A stretch of 64,000 bases of DNA from positions 1 through 64,000 of the forward strand of contig CAVXNR010000008.1 of assembly GCA_963763095.1 (NCBI GenBank), given 5' to 3'. The first letter of the stretch is position 1; every line of letters begins with the position of its first letter. Both the position numbers and the translations under genes were made by a program. This stretch comes from CAVUCH01 sp963763095. Lineage in GTDB: Bacteria; Acidobacteriota; Vicinamibacteria; Vicinamibacterales; JAENWD01. The notes beneath the pieces are model-generated. The model was not told where the DNA came from and did not search any database. It saw only the letters and a program-made list of their open reading frames with translations. Shown piece by piece: positions 45,230-58,315 of the stretch.

Positions 45230-47836
45230 CTACGAGTCCCGCAGCGCCTGGAGCGGATCGATCCGCGTGGCACGCGCCGCTGGCACTGCAGCCGCAATCA
45301 CGGTCACGGCCATGAGGATTGCTGCGACGGCGCCGAGCGTCGCCGGATCGGCGGGTGTCACCTCGAAGAGCAACCCCTCCATCAGTCGCCCCAGCCAGAC
45401 GGCACCGAGAAGCCCACCCACCACGCCTGCGGCCGCGAGCGCGAGCGCTCCGCGCACGACCTGCCAACGCACCGCTCCAGGCGACGCACCGAGCGCGAGC
45501 TGGATGGCAATCTCGCGCGTGCGGCGCACGACGCCGAAGGCGACGACGCCGTAGAGGCCGATGGCGGCCAGCGTGACGGCGATCGCGGCAAACGTGGTGA
45601 TCATGACAGCGCTGAAGCGGGGATCTGCTGACGCCTCCCTGGTGAGGGCCGCCATCGGGCGTGGGCTCGCGACGGTCAGCCGAGGATCCACGGACTTCGC
45701 GGCGGCACGGACCGAGCCGACAAGCGCCATCGGATCACCGGCCGTACGAACGTGCACGTACATCCACAGGAATGGTGTCTGGGCGAATGGGGTGTACACG
45801 ATCGGGCGCGGCCCATCGTCCAGACCCTGGTATCGCACGTCGCGGACGACCCCGACAATCGTGCGCCACTCGGCGGAGTAGTCCGGGTTCACGAGCCGCA
45901 GGCGGCGGCCGACGGCGCTGCCGCCCGGAAAGAAGCGGCGCGCCAGTGTCTCCGACACGACGACGACGGCCGGAGCGTCCGGTCCATCGCCGATCGCGAA
46001 CTCCCGTCCCGCCAGCACTCGTGTGCCGAGCGCGCGGAAGTAGGCGGCGGAGGCGGCAATGAAGTACGCGCCCCTGTCGTTGATAGGTGAGTCCAGCTGC
46101 CCTTCAATCTCGAACGTGGTTCCCCGCTGGGCAGTGATGGGCGCAAGTCCCGTCGCGCCGCCGACAACCTCAACGCCAGGCAGTGCCGCGATCCTCTCGA
46201 GCAGGGCGGCGGCCGTCGTGGCGCGTGCGCCAGGGGTCGGCTGATGAATCAGCTGCACGTTGAACGTCAGCAGCCGCTCGGGCACGACACCGGTGTCCAC
46301 GGTCAGCAGCCGGACCAGGCTGTGTGTGAGCAGCAGGCCGCCGGCCAGCACGACGACGGCAATGCCGACCTGCACGACGACGAGCGCCGACCGGAGCCGC
46401 GCGCCCCCTCGCGCCTCCGAATCTCCTCGCCCGCCTCCGCGCAGCGACGGCTCCAGACTGCTGCTCGCCAGGTGCACGACCGGCGCGACACCGACCAGCA
46501 CTCCCGTGAGTGCGATGGCCCCAAACGCCACCAGCAGGACGGGAACGTTGAGCACCACGTCATCGATCCGGGGGATGCGCTCGCCGACCAGTGCCGGCAG
46601 CCCCAGCATGCCCCAACGGGCGAGGATGACGCCGACAGCGCCGCCGCAGCCCGCCATCAGCAGGCTCTCCGTGACCAGCTGGCGCGCGATGCGACCGCGG
46701 CCGGCACCCAGTGCCGTGCGGACCGCGAGTTCCTGGGAACGCGAGGTCATCCGTGCGAGCACGAGATTGGCGACGTTCGCGCACGCGATCAGCAGCAGGC
46801 ATCCGACGGCTGCGAGGGCCACGAGCAACGCCGTGCGGACATCCCCCACCTGCCGCTCCCGAAGCGATACGAGCTCGAACGACACGCCGGCGTTCGTCTC
46901 GGGATGCAGACGCTGCAGCCGGGAGGCGAGTGCGGCGAGCTCCGCCTGCGCCCGAGCCGTGGCGACCCCGGGGCGCAGGCGACCGACGGCGTGGAAGATA
47001 CGGAGGGCTCGGTTCTGAGCCTGACCGGGCGCCTGCGTCATCGCCGCCCCCAGGGACGTCCAGAGCTGGAACACCTCTGAGGGGAAGGCGAAGCCCCGCG
47101 GCATTACCCCGATGACGGTATACGGGAGTCCGGTCAGGCGAATCGTTCGGCCAATCACGCGGGGATCACCGCCGAACCGCCGCTGCCAGAGTGCGTGGCT
47201 GAGCACCACCGTTGCGGAGTCGCCGTCGCTTTCCGCGATCGTGCGGCCGGCCGCGGCCGACACCCCGAGTACCGAGAAGACCGATGGCGACACGACACCG
47301 CCGAGCAACTGCTCGTCGTCCAGGGTGTACTGGTTGCTCGCCCAGATGCCGGTCGATTCAAACGCGCGAGCCGACTCGCGCAGGTCCTTGTAGTCCGGCA
47401 CCGAGAGCCGGGTCACGACGAGGCGGTCCGCGTCCGGATACGGCAGCGGCGCGAGCAGGGCCGCGTGGACGACCGCGAAGACAATTACCGTCGCGCCGAC
47501 GCCAAGCGCGATCGTGAGCACGGCCACAGCGGTGAGGCCACGCTGCCGCGCCAGCATGCGGATGCCGTAGGTCAGATCCTGTCGCAGCTCCTCCGCCCGC
47601 TGCCGCCATCGCATGCGCGTCTCCTGCCGTGTGTCGAGGCTCCGGATATAGGCGGCAGTCGCTGCGAGGTCGCCGAACTGCCGTTGCGCTTCCGCCTGCG
47701 CCCGCTCGGGCGATGAGCCGGCCTCCACGAGCTCGCGGACGCGGAGATCCAGGTGAAACGCCACTTCGTCGCGGATGTCGCGGTCGATTTCGGCGTCAGT
47801 GCGGGAGCTGAAGCGGAACAGCCGTCGGAATGGCAT
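45230..47836 (-). CDS. ADOP-type (MacB/FtsX) ABC permease
   Basis: This 868-residue protein is an Acidobacterial duplicated orphan permease. An N-terminal cytoplasmic prefix (DAEIDRDIRDEVAFHLDLRVRELV) precedes the first transmembrane helix near 105-125, a MacB periplasmic domain, and a first FtsX block (GCLLLIACANVANLVLARMTSRSQELAVRTALGAGRGRIARQLVTESLL). A second periplasmic domain and FtsX block follow (GLYGVVAFGVVRRTREIAIQLALGASPGAV). No ATPase gene is adjacent, hence 'orphan'. PadR lies nine bases upstream on the same strand and is its usual regulator. The family is a strong marker for Acidobacteriota. Confidence 0.95.
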   Translation of the reverse strand: MPFRRLFRFSSRTDAEIDRDIRDEVAFHLDLRVRELVEAGSSPERAQAEAQRQFGDLAATAAYIRSLDTRQETRMRWRQRAEELRQDLTYGIRMLARQRGLTAVAVLTIALGVGATVIVFAVVHAALLAPLPYPDADRLVVTRLSVPDYKDLRESARAFESTGIWASNQYTLDDEQLLGGVVSPSVFSVLGVSAAAGRTIAESDGDSATVVLSHALWQRRFGGDPRVIGRTIRLTGLPYTVIGVMPRGFAFPSEVFQLWTSLGAAMTQAPGQAQNRALRIFHAVGRLRPGVATARAQAELAALASRLQRLHPETNAGVSFELVSLRERQVGDVRTALLVALAAVGCLLLIACANVANLVLARMTSRSQELAVRTALGAGRGRIARQLVTESLLMAGCGGAVGVILARWGMLGLPALVGERIPRIDDVVLNVPVLLVAFGAIALTGVLVGVAPVVHLASSSLEPSLRGGGRGDSEARGGARLRSALVVVQVGIAVVVLAGGLLLTHSLVRLLTVDTGVVPERLLTFNVQLIHQPTPGARATTAAALLERIAALPGVEVVGGATGLAPITAQRGTTFEIEGQLDSPINDRGAYFIAASAAYFRALGTRVLAGREFAIGDGPDAPAVVVVSETLARRFFPGGSAVGRRLRLVNPDYSAEWRTIVGVVRDVRYQGLDDGPRPIVYTPFAQTPFLWMYVHVRTAGDPMALVGSVRAAAKSVDPRLTVASPRPMAALTREASADPRFSAVMITTFAAIAVTLAAIGLYGVVAFGVVRRTREIAIQLALGASPGAVRWQVVRGALALAAAGVVGGLLGAVWLGRLMEGLLFEVTPADPATLGAVAAILMAVTVIAAAVPAARATRIDPLQALRDS

Positions 47837-47845
47837 GACGGACCC

Positions 47846-48184
47846 TCACGCCGGAGCATCGAGGACGCGGGAGACGGCGCGCGCGTACCGGCGCCAGCTG
47901 TCCTGAGCATCGCGCAGCTGGCGGCGCCCAAGGCGCGTCAGCCGGTAGAACCGCGCCCGCCGGTTGTTGTCCGACAGCCCCCACTCGGCGTCAATCCAGC
48001 CGCGGTGCGCGAGCCGGTGCAGCGCTTGGTACAAGGCGCCGTCCTCGATGCCGAGCTCACCCTCCGTGCGCTCCCGAATCCATGCCGAGATGCCGTAGCC
48101 GTGCTGAGGCGCGCCGGCGAGCGCCTTCAGGATCATCACGTCGAGCGTTCCCTGGATGACAACGAGCGACTGGTCGCGGCCCAC
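47846..48184 (-). CDS. PadR-family transcriptional regulator
   Basis: The 112-residue winged-helix protein has the PadR core: GTLDVMILKALAGAPQHGYGISAWI, EDGALYQALHRLAHRGWIDAEWG and RARFYRLTRLGRRQL. It is in one operon with the ADOP permease, probably as its repressor. The ATG at 48184 lies upstream of a repeat-rich gap. Confidence 0.94.
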   Translation of the reverse strand: MGRDQSLVVIQGTLDVMILKALAGAPQHGYGISAWIRERTEGELGIEDGALYQALHRLAHRGWIDAEWGLSDNNRRARFYRLTRLGRRQLRDAQDSWRRYARAVSRVLDAPA

Positions 48185-48238
48185 GGCGTGCTCCCCTCAG
48201 ATGCTCAGGGGACGCTACCATGCAGGGGCGAACGGGTC

Positions 48239-48386
48239 AAGGCTAAGGGCTAAGGGCTAAGGGCCAAAGGCTAAAGGGGGGCACACGCACGATACGGAGC
48301 ACCTTCGGCCTTACCTTCAGCCTTAGCTCTGAGCCCTTCAGCCCTTAGCCCTTAGCCCTTCGGCCCTTAGCCCTTAGCCTTTGGCC
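48239..48386. repeat. Inverted arrays of GGGCTAA/TTAGCCC heptamers
   Basis: Left arm: four near-identical heptamers (GGCTAAGGGCTAAGGGCTAA and on) at 48239-48277. Right arm: about eight complementary TTAGCCC-type units to 48386. The two could form a long imperfect hairpin in the padR-arfB gap. Confidence 0.7.
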
Positions 48387-48483
48387 GGCGGCGGCGCGTC
48401 GGTGGGGCATACTCAACAGGAATGCAAAGACGGGGCTCAGCGTCGGGAACGCAGCGCGGACGTGTCGAGGATCACGGGTTGCG

Positions 48484-48900
48484 ATGATTGACATTACCGA
48501 CGAGCTGGCGATCGACGAGCGTGAGCTCGAGGAGCGGTTCGTGCGGGCATCCGGACCGGGCGGCCAGAACGTCAACAAGGTCTCCACCGCCGTCCAGCTC
48601 CGCTTCGATATCGATCCGTCCTCACTGCCACCCGAGGTGAAGGCCCGCCTCCGCACGCTCGCCGGCAAACGGGTCACCGCGGATGGCGTGCTCGTGATCG
48701 ACAGCCGTGAGCATCGCACACAGGCGCAGAACCGCGAGGCCGCGCGCGCGCGACTGGTGGCCCTGCTGCAGAGGGCGGCGCACCGCCCGAAGGCCAGGCG
48801 CAAGACCCGGCCGACGGCTGGGGCGCGCGAGCGGCGGATTCAATCGAAGAAGCAGCGCGCGGAGATCAAGGAGGCACGGCGGCCCGCCGGAGACGAGTAG
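48484..48900 (+). CDS. arfB: Alternative ribosome-rescue factor ArfB
   Basis: This peptidyl-tRNA hydrolase frees ribosomes stalled on broken mRNA. The 138-residue protein has the catalytic GGQ at 26-28 (RASGPGGQNVNKV) and the single release-factor domain. A basic C-terminal tail from about residue 98 (PKARRKTRP, RIQSKKQRAEIKEARR) enters the empty mRNA channel. Size and tail separate it from full release factors. Confidence 0.94.
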   Translation: MIDITDELAIDERELEERFVRASGPGGQNVNKVSTAVQLRFDIDPSSLPPEVKARLRTLAGKRVTADGVLVIDSREHRTQAQNREAARARLVALLQRAAHRPKARRKTRPTAGARERRIQSKKQRAEIKEARRPAGDE

Positions 48901-49121
48901 CCGGCGGGCCCCCTTGGGACGGACCATGGCTGTCCAGCGTCTCTAAGGATGGAGCCGGACAGCTCACGGTTTACAAGCTTAACAATCTCTTTGCGCGGCC
49001 TTAATGACCGCGGCGCGGCATGCCGCGTGTAATTGAGGGGGCGTAGAGATGGAGGGGCCTGACTAAATAACCACCAGGCTTCCCACTCTCGGGCCCGGCT
49101 CGTCAACGGCGGACGTCACAC

Positions 49122-50295
49122 ATGAATCGCATGAGACATCCTTATCGAATCCGGGCCGCCGTGGTCCTCAGTGCCGCTCTCTTGAGCGCGTGTCGCGGGT
49201 CGGACGCGGTGGATGCGGCGCCACCGCAACAGCGGCAGCCCGTCGCCGTTCCCGTGGCTCTCGTTACCGCCGAACAGGAGCCGGTCACGCTCGAGGCCAC
49301 CGGCAGCTTTCAGCCGCAGGAGTCGTCGGATGTCGCCCCCGAGGCGTCCGGCCGGGTCGTGGCGACACCGGTGGACGTTGGCCAGTTCGTCAGCGCCGGC
49401 CAGGTGCTCGTGCGGCTGCAGGGCGTGGATGCCGATCTCCGCCTCGAGGAAGCCCGCGCGAACGTCTCGAAAGCTGAGGCGGCCATCAGGCTTGCGGAAT
49501 CGCAGAACACGCTCGCGATGACGACGGCGCAGCGGTACAGCGCGCTGCTTGCCACCGGCGACGTGTCGCGGACGGTGTTCGACCAGGCGCGCACGGAAGC
49601 CGAGACGTCGCAGCAGGACGTGAACACGGCGCGCGCGTCACTCCTGCAGGCCAGGGCACAGCTGGCCCAGGCCGAGAAGGCGGCGCGCGACGTCGTGGTG
49701 GCAGCGCCGTTCCGGGGGTTCGTGGCCGACCGGAAGGTGTCGCTTGGCGAGTACGTGCAGCCGTCGACGCCAGTCGTGACACTCGTTCAGATTGACCCGC
49801 TGCGCCTGCAGCTCACCATTCCCGCCGTGCAGGCGGCGCAGATCAGCGATTGGGCAGGAGGTAACCGCGCGCGTCGACGCCTACCCGGATCGGACCTTCG
49901 CCGGAGAGATCACGTCCGTGAATCCCTCCATCACCGCCGAGTCACGCTCGTTCATCGTCGAGGCGCGCGTCCGCAACGAGGATCGCCTGCTGAAACCCGG
50001 GATGTTCGCTACGGCGAGCATAGCCCAGGGCCGCAGCCGGCAGGTCATCCTGGTGCCGCGCGGCGCGGTGGTCGAGGACGTGAACACCAACTCCTTCCGC
50101 GTGTTCGTCATCGACGACCGCCAGCGCGCGCGGCTGAGGGTCGTGCAGCTTGCTCCCAGGCAGCAGGGCGACCAGGTGCGGATTGTCTCCGGCCTCGAGG
50201 CGGGGCAGCGCGTCGCCACGGGCAATCTCGGGCCGCTCTACGACACCGCGCCCGTCACCGTTGCCGCACCCGGCGCCGCACCAGCAACGCCGTAG
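49122..50295 (+). CDS. RND efflux periplasmic adaptor lipoprotein, frameshifted
   Basis: This membrane-fusion protein links the RND pump to TolC. The lipobox LLSAC places the lipid Cys at about residue 24. A barrel-sandwich and coiled-coil hairpin follow (RVVATPVDVGQFVSAGQVL; RANVSKAEAAIRLAESQ; FRGFVADRKVSLGEYV). The frame breaks at about 49848, and removing one G in AGC-G-ATTGGGCAG restores GQEVTARVDAYPDRTFAGEI and the beta-barrel domain to the TAG at 50293-50295. The RND gene starts 20 bases later. Confidence 0.9.
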
Positions 50296-50314
50296 TCAGA
50301 CGCTAGGTTCTTTC

Positions 50315-53464
<3,150 letters not shown>

Positions 53465-53468
<4 letters not shown>

Positions 53469-55174
53469 TCGCCCGCGCCTCGGTGTCCCTCGCTCTCGCG
53501 TTCGCATTGCTGTGCCCGGCGATCTCCCATGCGCAAACGCCGGCAGCCAACGACGCGCCGCTGCCGGCGGTGCCGCCGCGTGTTGGCGTGACCGGCGCGC
53601 CGCCGGCACCGATCACCATCCAGGACGCGGTTCGAATGGCTCTCGAACACAACACGGACGTGGCGATCGCCCGGCTCGCGCGAGAGGTCGCCGAACAGGA
53701 CATCAGGGCTGCGGAAGGCGTATTCGACGTTCGCCTGCTGCCGACGTTCTCGTATCAGCGGACGGTGAGCCCGAGCACATCACAGTTGAGCGGCGGCGCG
53801 GCCGGGCGTCTGGAGGAGAAACGCCTCTTCGGCGGTGTGGGGGTGGACGCGCTCAGCCCGTGGGGAGGCGGGCGTCTGACGGTGGACTTCAGCGGCACAC
53901 GGCTCGAGAGCAGCAACCAGTTCCTGCGGCTCAACCCGCAGTTTCCGTCCCTGTTCGGCGCCAGCTACACGCAGCCGCTCCTTCGTGGTTTTCGCATCGA
54001 TCCGGCACGGCGGCAGATCCTGCTCACGCGCCGGGCGGCCGACCTCACAGGTGCGCAGCTGGCGACGGTGCTGATGGAGCAGCTCTCGCTCGTCGAGCAG
54101 GCATATTGGGACGTGGTGTTTGCCACGCGCTTCCTCGATGTGCAGGTCAGTGCCCTGGGACAGGCGCAGGGGCAGGTGGCGAGCAATGAGCGACAGGCGC
54201 AGCAGGGCACGCTCGCCCCAATCGACGTGGTCGAAGCGGAGACCCAGGCGGCGAACTTCCGGCAGTCGGTCGCGACGGCGCAGCAGGCGCTGGCCGCGGC
54301 CGAGAATCGACTGAAGCGCCTCGTCCTCGCGAACCGCAATGCGGCGCTGTGGAATCAGGCGCTGGTCCCGACGGAGCCATCGGATAGGCAGCCCCCATCC
54401 GTGACGGTGGAGGACGCCCTGAAGCTCGCGGTGGCACAGCGCCCCGAGTTGCGCGAGGCGCAGGTGGCGCTCGATCAGAACGAGATCGAGCAGCGCTTTC
54501 TCGCCGACGAGGCGCGCCCGCGCGTGGACCTGGTCGGCGCCTACACGCTCTCGGGCCTCGCAGGCAGTGCGCTCAGCGGCAGCGGCGGCTCGTTGGGATC
54601 CAGCACGGATCCCGCGGTGCTCGCGCGGTTGAACGCGCTCTCCGCCCTTGCGGGCTTCGATCCGGTGACGCTCACGCCGGGAGGCTCGGGTGGCGCGCTG
54701 CCGCCGTTTCTCTCCGGCGGCCTGGGTGAGTCGTTTTCGAATGTCTGGACGCGCCGGTTTCCCACGGCGCTGGCGGAAGTGCAGGTGGAGCTGCCCATCC
54801 GGAACCGGACGGCGCGCGCCAACGTCGCGCGCGGCCTGATCACGCGCCGGCAGCTGGAGCGCCGCCGGGATCAGACGGAACAGGTGGTCGAAGCGGATGT
54901 GCGCGACGCGTTGCAAGCGGTGGAGTCGTCGCGGAGCCGGCTCGAGGCCGCCTCCTCGGCGCGCCGCAACGCGCAGGAGCAGTACCAGAGCGAGCGCCGG
55001 CGCTTCGAATCAGGCCTCAGCACCGTCTTCCTCGTGCTGCAACGGCAGACGGCGCTCGTGACCGCACAGGGCCAGGAGGTGCGGGCGCGCACGGAGCTCA
55101 ATCAGGCGGTGGCCCTCTTCGATCGGGCCACGGGCGGGACGCTGGCGCGCTACGGCGTCGCGCTGGCGGACTGA
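53465..55174 (+). CDS. TolC-family outer-membrane efflux protein
   Basis: The 569-residue protein starts at a GTG in GTGA overlap with the RND stop. A signal peptide (cleavage near SHAQ) is followed by two outer-membrane-efflux repeats with long amphipathic helices: ITIQDAVRMALEHNTDVAIARLAREVAEQDIRAAEG, QQALAAAENRLKRLVL and VRDALQAVESSRSRLEAASSARRNAQEQYQSE. It forms the exit duct of the tripartite pump. A Gly/Ser-rich insertion near 360-420 is larger than in TolC. Confidence 0.92.
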
Positions 55175-55180
55175 CGCGGA

Positions 55181-56656
55181 TCACCAGAACGAGTGGAGAG
55201 CCACGCGCACCGCGAAAAAACCATAGAAACACACGCAAAGCACGAGCATCGCCTCGCGGTAGAGCGGCGGCCGCAGCGCCGGCGGCAGGAAGCGCCGGTT
55301 GACGATCAGAATCTGCATACCTGCGATCGCCATGACGAACCCGGCAACGTTGGCCATCACCTTGAAGAGCGCGAAGGGTCCGGCAAGCCGCATCGTGTAC
55401 ACCGCCCAGCATGAGAACGCGGCGAGCACGGCGTAGTAGATGATCGATGCCTGCCCGCGGGTCCAGCGGCGCGCGGTGGCGCTGCCGGTCCACGTGAGGT
55501 CCGTGACGGTCCGCACCAGCAGGTCGGTGTTGCCAAGGTGCGTCGAGAACAGGATCCAGAACCCGTTCATGAGCGTGAGCACCCAGAAGCCGCGCCACAG
55601 GTGCGACGCCATGTACTGCGCCTGGTAGGCGCCGCTGGCCAGGCCCTGCATGTCGCTGCCCGGCGGCGCGACGCTGGTGGCCAGGTTGACGGTGAGGAAG
55701 ATACCGATCCCGCAGAAGAGCGCCCACACGAACACCTGATCGATCACCACGTAACGCCACCAGGCATGCCACCGAAGCAGGTTGGCGGTGGTTACCGGAA
55801 ACACGACGCCGATTGGCGACAGGCGCGCGTGCCGCGCGCCGACGGCGCTGTCGATGGCGCCGACACACGCACCCATGCCAAAGCCCTTGTCGCGGATCCA
55901 GTTGGTGATCGTGAGATTCCCGATCCCGCCCGATCCCGCTGTCGCGGCCAGCGCGCCGAGCAGGCCCCAGTCGACGGCGCCGCCGGGCGTGCGGATGGTG
56001 AAGAAGCCGTGCAAGGTACGCCACCAGTCGACGGCCGGCACGAACATCACGTTGGCGACGATCAGGAAGGTGAAGATGAAGGCGAGCATGCTCCAGGAGG
56101 CGTACTCGAGCATGCGCTCCACCGTGCCGCCGAAGAGCAGCAGTAATGCCACGACGGCGACGATGCCGATGGCGAGCCACCGCACGATGTCGACGTCCGC
56201 TGGATCGCTGCCGGGGAGGCGCCCCGCCCCCATGCTGAACACGGTAGCGGCTGCGGTGAGCGCAAGCGCGGGCCACCCGAGCTGCACGAGTGTCAGCACG
56301 ACGTAGGTAACTGCCCACCACGTGGGCCCCGGCGCGAGCCGCATGAACCCGGTGTAGATCGGCTCGCCCGTATAGAGCGTGTACCGGATCGCCTCCAGGT
56401 TGAACACGAGCTGCAGCACGATGGCGATCGTGGCGATGCCCATGATCGTGGCCCCGTATTTCACGGCGGCCGCGGGGCCCACGAGCCACTCGCCCCCGCC
56501 GATCGCCGTCGCCAGCAGGATCGCCCCCGGGCCGATGACCCGCAGCACGTTGCGCGCCGTGAGCGGCGGTGGTGCCGGAAGGTCCGCCGTCGACCAGGCA
56601 GGCAGGCCTCCAGCGCGGGACGCCGTTGCCGCCGAGAGCTCCGTGGATGTGGGCAC
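55181..56656 (-). CDS. Nramp-like divalent metal transporter
   Basis: The 491-residue membrane protein has about 11-12 hydrophobic segments. The start of the core, VIGPGAILLATAIGGGEWLVGPAAAVKYG, matches the Nramp family first-helix region, though the DPGN metal motif of canonical MntH is replaced by AIGGGE. It belongs to a divergent Nramp-like group, so manganese or iron transport is only a family-level guess. I placed the start at the GTG at 56656; the longer open frame upstream covers another gene. Confidence 0.78.
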   Translation of the reverse strand: MPTSTELSAATASRAGGLPAWSTADLPAPPPLTARNVLRVIGPGAILLATAIGGGEWLVGPAAAVKYGATIMGIATIAIVLQLVFNLEAIRYTLYTGEPIYTGFMRLAPGPTWWAVTYVVLTLVQLGWPALALTAAATVFSMGAGRLPGSDPADVDIVRWLAIGIVAVVALLLLFGGTVERMLEYASWSMLAFIFTFLIVANVMFVPAVDWWRTLHGFFTIRTPGGAVDWGLLGALAATAGSGGIGNLTITNWIRDKGFGMGACVGAIDSAVGARHARLSPIGVVFPVTTANLLRWHAWWRYVVIDQVFVWALFCGIGIFLTVNLATSVAPPGSDMQGLASGAYQAQYMASHLWRGFWVLTLMNGFWILFSTHLGNTDLLVRTVTDLTWTGSATARRWTRGQASIIYYAVLAAFSCWAVYTMRLAGPFALFKVMANVAGFVMAIAGMQILIVNRRFLPPALRPPLYREAMLVLCVCFYGFFAVRVALHSFW

Positions 56657-56787
56657 AGGGCGCGCATTGTAGCGTGAGATCCCGGGAGCGCGGTTGCTCG
56701 CGTGACTCTGTGGCGGGCCGCGTGGCCGATGGCACATGGTGGATGCGATGCCGGCCGGGGTTCCATAGCGAATAGAATCGCCCCTTG

Positions 56788-56889
56788 ATGCGCGCATCGT
56801 TCGTCTCGCTCCCGCTGCTCGCCGGTGCGATCCTGAGTGCTGCGGAAAATGCACCGGCCGCAGCGGCCGAATTGTCGGCGATGCGATGA
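56788..56889 (+). CDS. 33-residue signal-like ORF coupled to the ceramidase gene
   Basis: A short ORF has a hydrophobic core (FVSLPLLAGAILSAA). It begins nine bases after TAGAAT and its TGA overlaps the next ATG in an ATGA. It may be a translational-coupling leader or a remnant of a larger exported protein. I do not recognise it. Confidence 0.4.
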   Translation: MRASFVSLPLLAGAILSAAENAPAAAAELSAMR

Positions 56890-58217
56890 ACCGCCGCGAC
56901 GTTCTCCGCATCCTCGCGAGTCTGACGGCGGTGCCTCGCGCCCCGGGAGCGGCCGCTGCGCAGGTGTGGGCCGCTGGTGTGGCCACCGTCGACATCACGC
57001 CTGAGCGGTCGCTGTGGATGGCTGGGTTCGCGCGCCGCTCGGTCCCGTCACAGGGCGTCGCCCTTCCGCTGCACGCCAAGGCCCTGGCGCTGCGACATGG
57101 GCGCGGGAGGCCCGTGGTGCTCGTCACCGCCGATCTGCTGGGAGTCACCGCACGCATAACGGACCGGGTCGCATCGGCTGTGCGGCGGCTGCACGGGGTG
57201 GAGCGGGCCGACATCCTGTTCAATGCGAGCCACACGCACTGCGGGCCCGTGGTCGACGAGCAGTTGTCGGTGGCCTACGATTTGACGCCTGAGCAGTGGG
57301 ACGACATCCGCGCCTACACGGCGCGGTTGGAAGACACGCTCGTCATGCTCGTCGGTCAGGCGCTCGCTCGTCTGAAACCAGCGCGTATCGGATACGGGCG
57401 GGGGCAGGCCTCATTCGCGGCAAACCGCCGCGTGGCGTTCACGCCGGACGGTCCCGTCAATCATGATGTGCCCGTACTGCGGGTGGATGGTCCGGGCCGT
57501 GAGCCGCTGGCGATCGTCTTCGGGTACGCGTGTCACAACACGACGCTGCAGGACACGTTCGTGGAGTACCACGGCGATTACGCCGGCGTCGCTCAGTCCC
57601 TCCTGGAGGCCCGGCATCCGGGCACCACCGCGCTCTTCGTGGCGGGCTGCGGAGCCGACGCGAACCCGAAGCCGCGGGGCACGATCGAGCTGGTGCACGC
57701 GCACGGTGCGGCACTCGCCGACGCCGTCGAGCGCACGCTGCCCGCGACCGCTTCCGTGACACACGCCGTGCGGCCCGCCTACGACACGGTGGAGCTCCCG
57801 TTCGCTGGAGACGAGGTGCGCGAGCGCTGGCACAAGGCGCTCGATATCGACCCCGTGTATCTCCGCCGGCATGCCGCCCTCATGGACGCCGCCGTCGCTC
57901 GCGACGGTCACCTGCCACCCTCGCAGACCGATCCCGTCCAGGTGTGGACATTCGGGCCGGACCTGACGCTCGTTGCGCTGGGCGGGGAAGTCGTGGTCGA
58001 CTACGCGGTGCGCCTCGCCCAGGAGCTCCCCGGCCGTCGGGTCTGGGTGGCCGGATACAGCAACGACGTGTTCGGCTACGTGCCGTCACGCCGTGTGTTG
58101 CGCGAGGGCGGGTACGAAGGCGGCGACGCGATGATCTACTACGGGCGCCCGGGACCGTTCACCGAAGACGTCGAAGACATCATCGTCCGAGAGTGCCGCC
58201 GCTTGATGAGACGATGA
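56886..58217 (+). CDS. Exported neutral/alkaline ceramidase-like hydrolase
   Basis: The 443-residue protein has an N-terminal export signal starting MNRRDVLRIL (twin-Arg-like). The alkaline-ceramidase N-terminal domain follows: AGVATVDITPERSLWMAGFARR, the NASHTHCGP metal site, CHNTTLQDTFVEYHGDYAG and VAGCGADANPKPRG with further zinc-ligand positions. Such domains hydrolyse amide bonds in ceramide-like lipids, but many bacterial members are uncharacterised. It is followed, possibly with overlap, by the DegT aminotransferase. Confidence 0.86.
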   Translation: MNRRDVLRILASLTAVPRAPGAAAAQVWAAGVATVDITPERSLWMAGFARRSVPSQGVALPLHAKALALRHGRGRPVVLVTADLLGVTARITDRVASAVRRLHGVERADILFNASHTHCGPVVDEQLSVAYDLTPEQWDDIRAYTARLEDTLVMLVGQALARLKPARIGYGRGQASFAANRRVAFTPDGPVNHDVPVLRVDGPGREPLAIVFGYACHNTTLQDTFVEYHGDYAGVAQSLLEARHPGTTALFVAGCGADANPKPRGTIELVHAHGAALADAVERTLPATASVTHAVRPAYDTVELPFAGDEVRERWHKALDIDPVYLRRHAALMDAAVARDGHLPPSQTDPVQVWTFGPDLTLVALGGEVVVDYAVRLAQELPGRRVWVAGYSNDVFGYVPSRRVLREGGYEGGDAMIYYGRPGPFTEDVEDIIVRECRRLMRR

Positions 58218-58315
58218 TTCGTTGTGCCGTGCAATTGGCTTCGTCGCTGCGCAGCGCCCCATGTAGCGGCTCTCGGGCCGTCGGTGACACAGGACCGATC
58301 AGCTGGGAAGAACAG

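Noticed and set aside
48239..48386. CRISPR-like array
   Set aside because: Units are 7 bases, contiguous and inverted. There are no spacers of even length and no cas genes.
57530..58215. A 5' extension of the aminotransferase frame covering the ceramidase gene
   Set aside because: The ceramidase frame has strong family motifs here. The overlapping frame is Arg-rich out-of-frame sequence, and the Tat signal marks a start near 58316 (or 58214).
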